Shown in pieces: positions 51,456 through 59,759 of a stretch of 64,000 bases of DNA. Position numbers and translations under genes: made by a program. This DNA comes from UBA6016 sp041915365 (lineage in GTDB: Bacteria; Campylobacterota; Campylobacteria; Campylobacterales; UBA6016): NCBI GenBank assembly GCA_041915365.1, contig JAYSBP010000001.1:248001-312000 (forward strand), read 5' to 3'. The notes under the pieces were generated by a model, which was not told where the DNA came from, did no database searches, and saw only the letters and a program-made list of their open reading frames with translations. The first letter of the stretch is position 1, and every line of letters starts with the position of its first letter.

Positions 51456-53064
51456 TCTTTTGCTTTTGCTCGGGGTTGGCTTCGGGTATGACATCGACTC
51501 TTTATCAAAACAGCCCTCTGGGTTTGCTAGAGATTTATTTTTACTAAAGCAAATGGAGCAAAATGTCTCAAAAAACGAGTTGTATACTGCGTATTTTCTG
51601 ACAAAAACACCGACAAGCCGCCACTCGTCGCTTCTGCTCCAAAAAAGCGGCTCAAAAAAACTATCAACACTGTTTGATTGCATGGATAGCAATGTCACAA
51701 GAGCCCTCAAAAAAACTCCGGAATGTGCCGAGCTGGGCATAAACTACAAAAAAATATCCTCCGCCATCCTAACAAAATCAGATGAACCAAAGAGACTAGC
51801 AGAGCTGATAAAAGAGGTGTCTCCGGCTAAAAGTGAAAAAATAGAACTACTCGTCAAAACATCAACAAAAAAAGAGAAAATCAACAAAGATGACATTGAG
51901 CTCTATTTTGAAAGTACGAAAGAGTTTCGTTCGGCTTTTTTTGATACGGAACTCAGCGATGAGGAGATAGACGCCATTGTAGATTCTCCTTCTCAAAAAA
52001 GATTTATCAAATGGGTTTTGTTTGACAAAAATGCAACAATGATGCAAAAAAGCATCTCAAAAATAGAACCAAATAGACTAAGCGATTCAGACGCTTTATT
52101 CTTTCTTGGACTAATAAAACTTCGCCATGAGCAAAACGCCACCGCCACATTTGAGAGAGCCGCAAAAACCGCAACAAAAGAGAGCGATAGAGATAGGGCA
52201 AATTTTTGGGCTTACCTTGGCTCAAAAGATTCCAAATTTATTCAAAAAGCCGCAAACAGCAAAGAATTTAACTTTTATTCAACCGTTGCGTCGGAAAAAC
52301 TAGGAAAACAGCCAAATCAAATAGAGTTTGTATCGCTAGAGTCGAATATCGACATGATAAATGAGCGCAATATATCAAGCCCGTTTGAGTGGATAAATTT
52401 CAAACGCAAACTAAACAGCTCATCGCACAAAGAGCTAGAAGAGATAATTTCAAAAATAAAAAAACAAAAAGACGGCGATGCTTACTATCTGCAGGCAAAG
52501 GAGAAGCTTGAGGGATATAAAAAAGAGTTTTATTTGTTGCCATACGCTGAAATATTCAAAGATTATAACGACTCGCAAAAAGTCTTGCTTCACGCTATAG
52601 GTAGACAAGAGAGCCTTTTTGTCCCAGGAATAGTCAGTAGCGCATACGCAATAGGGGTAATGCAGATAATACCACTTTTGGCCGAAGAGCTTGCGGTCAA
52701 AAAAAAAGAGAAACTTGATTTTTTTGAGCTTTTTGAACCGAAAAAAAATATCTCATACGCCGCCACTCATTTTGCTTGGCTTGAATCAAAGGTGGTACAC
52801 CCTACCCTTATCGCTATTTCATTCAATGCGGGCTATGGTTTTTTCAAAAGGATAGAGAGGGACGGGCTGTTCACCTTTAAAGATGAGAAGATGCTTCCCT
52901 ATGAACCGTTTTGGTCGATAGAAAATATACCATACGACGAGACGAGACACTACGCCAAGCGTGTATCTCTCAACTACGCCGTATACTCAAGACGATTTGG
53001 AAGGGAAATCGGGCTTAATGAGCTTTTGGAAAATTTAATACTGCTACGCCGTCAAGCCCCTTAA
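51430..53064 (+). CDS. slt: Soluble lytic murein transglycosylase
   Basis: Slt cleaves glycan strands of peptidoglycan in the periplasm, forming 1,6-anhydro ends. The 544-residue protein has a signal peptide (LRLLCSLLLLLGVGFG), a long alpha-superhelical region, and a C-terminal SLT domain with the catalytic glutamate in RQESLFVPG near residue 395 and SAYAIGVMQIIP, then AISFNAGYG. The start is TTG at 51430, within the end of yggT; a second in-frame TTG at 51439 is possible. The 3' end overlaps the convergent lipoprotein gene by 50 bases. Confidence 0.93.
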   Translation: MVTLRLLCSLLLLLGVGFGYDIDSLSKQPSGFARDLFLLKQMEQNVSKNELYTAYFLTKTPTSRHSSLLLQKSGSKKLSTLFDCMDSNVTRALKKTPECAELGINYKKISSAILTKSDEPKRLAELIKEVSPAKSEKIELLVKTSTKKEKINKDDIELYFESTKEFRSAFFDTELSDEEIDAIVDSPSQKRFIKWVLFDKNATMMQKSISKIEPNRLSDSDALFFLGLIKLRHEQNATATFERAAKTATKESDRDRANFWAYLGSKDSKFIQKAANSKEFNFYSTVASEKLGKQPNQIEFVSLESNIDMINERNISSPFEWINFKRKLNSSSHKELEEIISKIKKQKDGDAYYLQAKEKLEGYKKEFYLLPYAEIFKDYNDSQKVLLHAIGRQESLFVPGIVSSAYAIGVMQIIPLLAEELAVKKKEKLDFFELFEPKKNISYAATHFAWLESKVVHPTLIAISFNAGYGFFKRIERDGLFTFKDEKMLPYEPFWSIENIPYDETRHYAKRVSLNYAVYSRRFGREIGLNELLENLILLRRQAP

Positions 53065-53569
53065 GCTTAACGTTGAGCTGCATATCTTTGTCTTGTTTTG
53101 GAAAAGAGACAATGTAATATCTGCTCCAAGCATCCGTGTGCGGCATTTTTTTGTATATTTCGTGTTGGTCGGGCTTTGTTATCGTCTCTACCACTTTTGC
53201 CTGAACATCGCTCGCCTCTGCGGCCTTTTCGCCAAGCTTTACGTCATCTTTTTTTGGAGCCACCCTCATACTAAGCAAATAGTCTTTGTTAAAAAGCCCG
53301 GCCTGCTCTTTTTTGTCGTAGTCGTCAGGAATATAAAGCCCAACAAAAAAATACTCCGCATCAGAGTAGCGAGACGGATAGATTGGATTTAGGTACGTTA
53401 GCGTTATTTTGGCTTTTGTCTCCATCGAGTTTACTATTTGGGCACTTCTTGTCTCTTTTATCGCCTTTTCATAGTGCTCATCTTTTTTGAACATATCAAA
53501 AGCGTCATAAGTCTGGCACCCCCCGAACACAAAAGCCGCCAAAAGCGCCGTAGCTACACCCTTTGTCAT
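53015..53569 (-). CDS. Probable lipoprotein of unknown function
   Basis: The 184-residue protein has a short signal peptide ending in the lipobox FGGC (Cys at residue 18), so it is expected to be lipid-anchored in the envelope. The mature part is hydrophilic, with a likely beta-rich domain from about residue 48 (TKAKITLTYLNPIYPSRYSD). No family is recognised. Its last 50 bases overlap the end of slt in the opposite frame. Confidence 0.8.
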   Translation of the reverse strand: MTKGVATALLAAFVFGGCQTYDAFDMFKKDEHYEKAIKETRSAQIVNSMETKAKITLTYLNPIYPSRYSDAEYFFVGLYIPDDYDKKEQAGLFNKDYLLSMRVAPKKDDVKLGEKAAEASDVQAKVVETITKPDQHEIYKKMPHTDAWSRYYIVSFPKQDKDMQLNVKLKGLDGVAVLNFPKAH

Positions 53570-53637
53570 ACCAAAATCCTCCGTAAAAGTGCGCAGATTA
53601 TAATCAACAATAACTTACAACAATAAGTCCATAAATG

Positions 53638-53643
53638 TATAAT
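53638..53643 (+). promoter_or_regulatory. Probable -10 box for the signalling cluster
   Basis: ATGTATAATT gives a predicted start near 53650, 28 bases before the CTG proposed as start of the first gene and 127 bases before its first ATG. Confidence 0.5.
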
Positions 53644-53677
53644 TAACACAAAAAAATATTTTTAGAAAGCAACCAAT

Positions 53678-55213
53678 CTGGAAAATTTAGTCAAGTTTAT
53701 CTCTAACATCAGAGAACAATCGGAATTAGAACAAACAGAGGAAGGTCTCCTAAGATTCAGCGAAGAGCATTGTGAAATGCTGTTTGAATCAGTAATAAAT
53801 ACGGAGAGCGACCACAAAAAAGAAAAGTTAAGAATTGCCATAAAGCAGGTATTTGAACTAGATTCAAAAGACCTCGTAATATTCAAAAACAGCGCCATAT
53901 TCATAAAAAGATGGGGTGGTGTACCGCTAATACATCCAGCGTTAATCCAAAAAATAAAAGAGGCGGTAGACGAAAATAGCGACTCTTCTGGCGATATATC
54001 TATCATCAACGACAGCATTACGATAAATGTTCAAGATATACTTTCCGAATTTGGTATCACCGCCGGAGAGCTATCTGCGGAAACAAAAGAAAAAATCCGC
54101 CAGAGGCTAAAAGAGCAAATAAGCATATCGCCAAAAGACGTTGTTCTCTTTCTTAACGATAAGGTCGTAATAAAACGCTTCAGAGAAAAAATAGACGAAG
54201 AAGAGAGGATAAGGAGAGAGCAAAGATACAACGGACTTCCAAAAGAAGAGCTCCAAAAACTCAAAGATTCTCTTTTTGAAAGTGTCGAGGCTGAGCAGGA
54301 GACATTTGCCGAAATAGCGGATGAAGTCATAAGCACCGACCTTGACTTTAGCGTAATTACCCATGGCTATTTCATAAAAAACTACATCAAAATTTTTCAA
54401 AAAGCGATATTTGACCTCTTAAGGGATAACCTAAGCGAAGAAGATTTTATACTGGAGGGGCTATCAAATCTTATCCTAAGAGAAAATTGGGTCTTGGCAC
54501 ATACCAAGATGGCGCTCTCATTACTCATGCTTGTCGGAAGTAAAAACCCAAATGCGGAAAACTTCCTAAAAAACTACTCCGGTGAAATAGAGATAGACGC
54601 CGAGAGAAATAAATTCAAGCTGCCGGAGATACTAGACAAAGGCGGTCTCAAGTGGACGATTCCTTCTATTATTGCGATAGTAATGCAAAGGCAAAAGACG
54701 ATTGAAGCCCTGACGATAAAGCAAAATGCGGCAGACGACATCAGGTCGACAACCGATGATATGTACTCAAAAATAGAGCGGCTCAACGAAGAGGCCGTTA
54801 TGATTGAAAAAGAGTTTGCCGCAATAGATAATGAAGGCGTTGACAAGGCAGACACCGAAGCATCTATTAATGAAGAGATAAAAGAGCTAAGAGATATGCT
54901 AAAAAGGGGCAAAGACGAAGAGAGGGTAAAAATACAAGCTAGCATAAGCGATAAAACCTTGATGCTAAAAAAGCTTCTCATCAAAGACGATGCGCTATTT
55001 ACGAGAAAAAAAAGGCTGGAGCATCAAAGCAAAATTGTCTCTTCAAAAATAGAAAAACTAACCTTTGATATTACAAAGCTTCAAAAAAAGATAAAAGAAG
55101 AGGAGGAGAAAATAGCGCAATTTATATCTTCGCAAAAAAGTGTGGATGAGAAATTTAATTCACTTACCGAGGCTTTGACTATGGCTCTGATGAAACGAAA
55201 GACTAAAATATAA
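53678..55213 (+). CDS. Unrecognised coiled-coil protein with an internal repeat, first gene of a signalling cluster
   Basis: I do not know this family. From ATG at 53777 it would have 478 residues. The frame is open back to a stop at 53663, and the extra 33 codons read as protein (ENLVKFISNIREQSELEQ, FSEEHCEMLFESV), so a start at CTG 53678 is likely, giving 511. Two repeats share the form EKxR-x6-9-KDxVxFxN-x5-KR: about residues 49-79 and 138-168 (EKLRIAIKQV..KDLVIFKN and EKIRQRLKEQ..KDVVLFLN). A helical middle and a long coiled coil (about 360-490) follow. No signal peptide. The next gene, a receiver protein, is nine bases on. Confidence 0.78.
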   Translation: MENLVKFISNIREQSELEQTEEGLLRFSEEHCEMLFESVINTESDHKKEKLRIAIKQVFELDSKDLVIFKNSAIFIKRWGGVPLIHPALIQKIKEAVDENSDSSGDISIINDSITINVQDILSEFGITAGELSAETKEKIRQRLKEQISISPKDVVLFLNDKVVIKRFREKIDEEERIRREQRYNGLPKEELQKLKDSLFESVEAEQETFAEIADEVISTDLDFSVITHGYFIKNYIKIFQKAIFDLLRDNLSEEDFILEGLSNLILRENWVLAHTKMALSLLMLVGSKNPNAENFLKNYSGEIEIDAERNKFKLPEILDKGGLKWTIPSIIAIVMQRQKTIEALTIKQNAADDIRSTTDDMYSKIERLNEEAVMIEKEFAAIDNEGVDKADTEASINEEIKELRDMLKRGKDEERVKIQASISDKTLMLKKLLIKDDALFTRKKRLEHQSKIVSSKIEKLTFDITKLQKKIKEEEEKIAQFISSQKSVDEKFNSLTEALTMALMKRKTKI

Positions 55214-55222
55214 GGCTGGGCG

Positions 55223-55588
55223 ATGAAAAATAAAAAATTACTATTTGTTGAAGACAACGTTGTTGCGGCGGAAGCGTTAAAAAGCTTTTTATCAAATAGG
55301 TACGACACATTGACGGCGGTGTCAAATGCCGAGGATGCGTACGACGTTTTTTCAAAAACGGATGTCGACATAGTGATAACAGACTTACATCTACCCCAAA
55401 TGAGCGGCTTTGATTTGCTAAAAAAAATAAAGCAAGAAAAACCGCAGACGGCAGTGCTCATAATATCCGCGTACAGCACGATAGAAAACATAGAAAAAGC
55501 CGAAGAGCTTGGCGCTGATAACTTCCTCCCAAAGCCTCTTGACTTGGATTTACTGGAAGCCTGTATTAATGAGATTATTAGCAAGTAG
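55223..55588 (+). CDS. Single-domain response regulator
   Basis: The 121-residue protein is a receiver domain only. It has the acidic pair in LLFVEDNVVAAE near residue 6, the phosphoacceptor aspartate in VDIVITDLHLPQMSGF near residue 53, and the conserved lysine in NFLPKPLD near residue 105. With no output domain it must act by binding a partner or in a phosphorelay. It follows the coiled-coil protein closely and precedes a histidine kinase. Confidence 0.92.
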   Translation: MKNKKLLFVEDNVVAAEALKSFLSNRYDTLTAVSNAEDAYDVFSKTDVDIVITDLHLPQMSGFDLLKKIKQEKPQTAVLIISAYSTIENIEKAEELGADNFLPKPLDLDLLEACINEIISK

Positions 55589-55668
55589 CTTTTTGTCTTC
55601 GTTTCGTCATAAATATTATATGTGCTTAAGATAAATTTTATATTTTTTTATAGATAATCGATTAGTTT

Positions 55669-55688
55669 CGGTGAAGCATCTGACACCG
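55669..55688 (+). repeat. Small hairpin in the leader of the histidine kinase gene
   Basis: CGGTG (55669-55673) and CACCG (55684-55688) with a ten-base loop sit in the 134-base gap before the kinase. It does not match a riboswitch consensus I know. The rest of the gap is AT-rich. Confidence 0.3.
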
Positions 55689-55722
55689 CAACACCCTTGG
55701 AATCCTAAAAAAAGGGAGATCG

Positions 55723-57351
55723 ATGACAGCACAAGAAGCCGAAATCAGCCTACTAAGAGATATCCTAGAAAAACAGAATAGCTTAATAGTCAGAGTAGAC
55801 TTACAAAACCGCTTTGTATACGTAAGCAAGGCATACGCCGACTTTTTTGGCTTTGACCAAAACGATATGATAGGCAAAGTTTTTATGCCTCCGATATCGC
55901 AAGACGATATTCCGAATTTTGAAAAAACCCACGAACAAATCAAAAAAACAAAAAAACCATCAACATTGCTTCAAAGAGAGCTTACAAAAAATGGCTGGGC
56001 GTGGTTTGAGTGGCGCATAGTCCCAATTTTGGACGAAAACGGAGAGATAAAAGAGATTCAGTCAAGCGGACAAGACGTATCAAATTTGGTTGCTACAAAA
56101 GATACGTTAAATCTACTGTTTCAGGCACTTGAACAAACATCGGCCGCCGTCATAATAACCGACAAAGACGGGCTTATTATCTACGCAAATAAAAAATTCA
56201 AAAAGCTATATTGCTACGACGACAACGACTTAATAGGCAAAACACCAAGAATCTTAAAATCGAACCTCACGGAGCCGATGCTGTACAACACGATGTGGGA
56301 TACGATAGTCAAAGGCGAAGCATACAACTGTGAGATAACGAACAAAACAAAGCACGGGGATATAAAATGGGTACTTTTGTCAATATCCCCAATCAAAAAC
56401 GAACTGGGAGAGACAACCCATTTTGTCGCCGTAAGTGAAGATATAGCACTACAAAAAGAGCTAGAACATGAACTCAGAGGCGCAAAACAAAAGCTAGAAC
56501 ACAATAACGAAGCTTTGGAGCAAGAGGTTGGCGTAAGAACTTCAGAGCTTAGACTGTCAAATATGCTACTAAAATCACAAATAGAAGAGCGCAAAAAAAT
56601 AGAGGCCGAAAAAGAGCAAAAAGAGAAGCTCCTAGCACAACAATCAAAGCTAGCAAGCCTTGGTGAGATGATAAATATGATAGCGCATCAATGGCGTCAA
56701 CCGCTGACGGCCATAAGCACGGCGGCTATAAATATCAAAACAAAACAAGAGCTGGGAATACTAAGCGAACAGACGCTCGACTCCATCCTAGATAGCATAC
56801 TCTCTCATACGCAAAAAATGTCCGGAACTATTAATGATTTTCTAAATTTTTTCAAACCGTCAAAAGAAAAAGAGAGCTTCAACATAAAAGAGGTGATTGA
56901 CGAGACTATGAAGCTAATAGGGGCTCAGCTGGCGGCAAGATGTATAGAAGTGCGGTTTTGCGACGAGTGTGATATTTGTGTTTTTGGATTTAAAAATGAG
57001 CTTGAGCAGGTGTTTATTAATATATTTTCAAACTCAAGAGACGCTTTTGAAGATAAGCAATTTGATGGGCGAGAGATAAAAATAACATGTGGCGCTAAAG
57101 GCGATGATGAGGTATCGATAGAGATATTAGACAATGCAGGCGGTGTCGACGAAGACGTGCTAAATAGAATGTTTGAGCCATACTTCACGACAAAAGAGAC
57201 TGGCAAGGGAACGGGCATAGGCCTTTATATGTCCAAAACTATTATCCAAAAAAGCTTTGGCGGTGATATAAAAATAGAAAATATCTATGAGCAAAATAAA
57301 AGAGTAGGCATCAAAAACACCGTCACCATATGTCATCAAAGGGAGGGCTAA
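55723..57351 (+). CDS. PAS-PAS sensor histidine kinase
   Basis: The 542-residue kinase has no membrane helix, so it is cytoplasmic. PAS 1 (about residues 12-125) and PAS 2 (about 130-245: VIITDKDGLIIYANKKF) are followed by a coiled coil (about 250-315) and the kinase core with the phosphoacceptor in MIAHQWRQPL (HisKA with the WRQP motif, as in many Campylobacterota kinases) near residue 323. The ATP site has EQVFINIFSNSRDAF (N box), EILDNAGGV (G1) and GTGIGLYMSK (G2). A GGGAG ribosome site precedes the ATG. Confidence 0.95.
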   Translation: MTAQEAEISLLRDILEKQNSLIVRVDLQNRFVYVSKAYADFFGFDQNDMIGKVFMPPISQDDIPNFEKTHEQIKKTKKPSTLLQRELTKNGWAWFEWRIVPILDENGEIKEIQSSGQDVSNLVATKDTLNLLFQALEQTSAAVIITDKDGLIIYANKKFKKLYCYDDNDLIGKTPRILKSNLTEPMLYNTMWDTIVKGEAYNCEITNKTKHGDIKWVLLSISPIKNELGETTHFVAVSEDIALQKELEHELRGAKQKLEHNNEALEQEVGVRTSELRLSNMLLKSQIEERKKIEAEKEQKEKLLAQQSKLASLGEMINMIAHQWRQPLTAISTAAINIKTKQELGILSEQTLDSILDSILSHTQKMSGTINDFLNFFKPSKEKESFNIKEVIDETMKLIGAQLAARCIEVRFCDECDICVFGFKNELEQVFINIFSNSRDAFEDKQFDGREIKITCGAKGDDEVSIEILDNAGGVDEDVLNRMFEPYFTTKETGKGTGIGLYMSKTIIQKSFGGDIKIENIYEQNKRVGIKNTVTICHQREG

Positions 57352-58812
57352 ATGGAGGCCAGAACACTAAAAGAGTTGGGCAAAGAGCTAAATGTCCTCT
57401 ATATGGAAGATGAAGAGATAATCAGGGAGCAGATGTCTGACATCTTAAGAAATCTATTTAAAAGCGTCACAAGCGCACCAAACGGAGACGAGGGGCTAAA
57501 ACTCTTCAAAAGCGGAAGCTACGATTTAGTCGTAACCGACATACAAATGCCTATAAAAAACGGCCTTGAAGCGGCGAAAGAGATAAAGCAAATCAGCCCA
57601 AATACACCGATAGTCGTAACAACCGCTTACAGCGACGCAAAACTATTTCTAACGTCAATAGAGATAGGAATAGATAGGTATATTCTAAAACCGATAAGTC
57701 TCCCAAATTTATTTGGCTCTTTGCAAGCTGTATCTGAGGCGATACTTAACAGAAAAAAGGCAGAAGAGCTAAATAAAAAGATATTGTTGGAAGAGATTAA
57801 TCAGGCCACATCAGATGTAACACAAAAATTAGCGGACGCTTTTCCGACCCCTTCTGTAGCCTTTAGCGGCGATAAGCTTAAGTTTGCGAATGAAGCTTTT
57901 GCGGAGCTTTTCGGAGAAAAAAACCTAAGAGAACTACAAAACGGCTCAAAAAATATTGATTCGTTCATAGAGCAAAAAGACGGCTTTGTGTCCAAAGTGG
58001 ATGAGCTAAAAAATGACGACATACAGTCAAACAAAACGCTAATAAACATCTCCGGCAAAAAACATATTTTTTTGGTAGCAAAAAGAGAGATTGTGATACT
58101 GGGCGAAAAAGTTGAGATATTTACGCTTAGCAATATAACGAAGATAGAGTATCAAAAGAGAAAGAACGAGGGTTATGCGGAGCTTTTGGAGGAGATTTTA
58201 TTTTCAAGATACAAGACATCTAGCCAAAATACTCTCAAAAATACCGCAAAACAAACCGACAATACTTCAAGCGGACATAAAGAGCCAAACGGCCATTTGT
58301 ACCTCAGCCAAGAAGAGAGGGATATTCTAAGAAAAAGCCACACCACTAAATACACGTCACAAGAATATCTAAAGGAACTTGACGGCGAAACGGTCGATGA
58401 GGTAGAGGAGCTTGCCGAGCTAGAGTATGAATGGAAAGAGCTTGTCGGTGATTTTGAGTACAGCAAAGACTGGAATGCGGTGGAAAAAATATCGTCAATA
58501 CTTCAAAAATACTCCAAAACAATATCAACGCTAATAGAGTTCGAAGACCTAGCGTTTGCGCTAGATTCACTCGCAAAAGTCCTTATGGATGCTGAGCGTA
58601 CCGAAGCTAGCAGAAATATGTTGCTTTTGTTTTTGGATACGCTGAGGCTTGATTTGTCCGATTGGCGCAATAAAATATTTATACAAAAAAGCGCCAAAGA
58701 CATACACTACCTAGATAGCTCCCTTTTTAGCTCTTGTCTCCAGCTTCAGCTAAAACTTGGCGTTTCAGGTGGCGATGCCGTAGATGGCGATGACGAACTG
58801 GAGTTATTTTGA
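57352..58812 (+). CDS. Response regulator with receiver, PAS-like and conserved helical C-terminal region
   Basis: The 486-residue protein starts with a receiver (residues 10-130; VLYMEDEEI, phosphoacceptor in LVVTDIQMPIKNG, KPISLP). A PAS-like segment follows (about 160-260: PTPSVAFSGDKLKFANEAF). A Ser/Thr-rich linker leads to an acidic helical C-terminal part (about 340-470) with AKDIHYLDSSLFSSCLQLQ. I do not recognise that part and see no DNA-binding or catalytic motif; its histidine is not in a clear Hpt context. ATG is immediately after the kinase stop; the next gene overlaps its stop. Confidence 0.88.
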   Translation: MEARTLKELGKELNVLYMEDEEIIREQMSDILRNLFKSVTSAPNGDEGLKLFKSGSYDLVVTDIQMPIKNGLEAAKEIKQISPNTPIVVTTAYSDAKLFLTSIEIGIDRYILKPISLPNLFGSLQAVSEAILNRKKAEELNKKILLEEINQATSDVTQKLADAFPTPSVAFSGDKLKFANEAFAELFGEKNLRELQNGSKNIDSFIEQKDGFVSKVDELKNDDIQSNKTLINISGKKHIFLVAKREIVILGEKVEIFTLSNITKIEYQKRKNEGYAELLEEILFSRYKTSSQNTLKNTAKQTDNTSSGHKEPNGHLYLSQEERDILRKSHTTKYTSQEYLKELDGETVDEVEELAELEYEWKELVGDFEYSKDWNAVEKISSILQKYSKTISTLIEFEDLAFALDSLAKVLMDAERTEASRNMLLLFLDTLRLDLSDWRNKIFIQKSAKDIHYLDSSLFSSCLQLQLKLGVSGGDAVDGDDELELF

Positions 58813-59231
58813 TGCAAAAATTAGACGTAGCAAGACTCTCCGAAATCTCAAAAGGGCTAAAACTGCTATACGTGGAGGATGATGATTTCATAATGCAAAG
58901 TATGAAAATTATTCTGGGCGATATTTTCGGTGAAATCTCAACGGCGTCAAACGGCATAGAGGCTTTGCTGTTGATGGAAAAAACAAATTTTGACATATTG
59001 TTAACCGACGCTATGATGCCGAGAATGGATGGATTGGAGCTGATAAGAGAGCTTAGAAATAGAGGTTGTGATATAGAGATAGGGGTGGTCAGCGGACTAG
59101 ATGAAGAGGCGCTGGACAAACTAAAAAAACTAGGCGTACAAGAGTCGATTCCAAAACCGATACACCCATCCACTCTTTTTGGAGCGCTATTTAGACTATG
59201 TGAGGCGGCATCTCAAAAAATTAACCGCTAA
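58812..59231 (+). CDS. Single-domain response regulator
   Basis: The 139-residue protein is a receiver domain with LKLLYVEDDDFI near residue 15, phosphoacceptor in DILLTDAMMPRMDG near residue 62 and lysine in ESIPKPIHPS near residue 113. It ends with a short helical tail and no output domain. ATG at 58812 overlaps the preceding stop (TGATG), with GGAG upstream; an in-frame TTG three bases earlier is less likely. It closes the signalling cluster. Confidence 0.92.
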   Translation: MQKLDVARLSEISKGLKLLYVEDDDFIMQSMKIILGDIFGEISTASNGIEALLLMEKTNFDILLTDAMMPRMDGLELIRELRNRGCDIEIGVVSGLDEEALDKLKKLGVQESIPKPIHPSTLFGALFRLCEAASQKINR

Positions 59232-59236
59232 TCGCT

Positions 59237-59242
59237 TATAAT
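59237..59242 (+). promoter_or_regulatory. Probable -10 box for the mobB-fbp-metG operon
   Basis: TTATAATTGC lies 26 bases before the mobB ATG, just past the last receiver gene. Confidence 0.5.
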
Positions 59243-59267
59243 TGCATAAAAAATAAGAAGAATAGTT

Positions 59268-59759
59268 ATGAAAGTAGCAGTAGCCTTCACGGGCCCTTCA
59301 AACAGCGGAAAAACAACGGCGATAGTTAAGATAGCCGAGAGACTAAAATCAGCCCACAAAGTCGCCATAGTCAAAAACGATCCCAAAGACAAAGCCGTGT
59401 TTGACACGGACGGTAAAGACAGCAGCCTGTTTTTTGCCACTGGTGCGAACGTGGTCGTCAGAAGCCCCTCAAGAACTACGATGTTCAAAAATGAGCCATC
59501 AAGCCTCGATGAAATAATATCAATGCTCGGTAACTTCGATATACTACTAGTCGAGGGCCTAAAGACTTTGCCGCTACCTAGAATAGGTATATTCAGGGGT
59601 CAGATAGACGTTAGCTATTTTGGCTTTGTAAAAGCGATAGCGATAGACGACACCATAAATATATCGGAGTACGAAGTGCCAGGTGATATAGAGGTTTTGG
59701 ATTTGAATAACGTGGAAAAAATAGTCGAGTGGATATTTAAAAACGCAAAGGAAATATGA
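59268..59759 (+). CDS. mobB: Molybdopterin-guanine dinucleotide biosynthesis adaptor MobB
   Basis: MobB is a P-loop GTP-binding protein that aids MobA in making the guanine dinucleotide form of molybdenum cofactor needed by DMSO-reductase family enzymes, such as the one at 31.8-35.1 kb. The 163 residues begin with the P-loop FTGPSNSGKTTAIVKIA, then KNDPKDKAVFDTDGKDSSLF, typical of MobB. It overlaps fbp by four bases. The same mobB-fbp order is known to me from C. jejuni. Confidence 0.92.
   Translation: MKVAVAFTGPSNSGKTTAIVKIAERLKSAHKVAIVKNDPKDKAVFDTDGKDSSLFFATGANVVVRSPSRTTMFKNEPSSLDEIISMLGNFDILLVEGLKTLPLPRIGIFRGQIDVSYFGFVKAIAIDDTINISEYEVPGDIEVLDLNNVEKIVEWIFKNAKEI

Noticed and set aside
55589..55722. 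Cyclic di-GMP riboswitch before the histidine kinase
   Set aside because: One small hairpin is present but the conserved blocks of the GEMM consensus are missing and the region is too short for the full fold.
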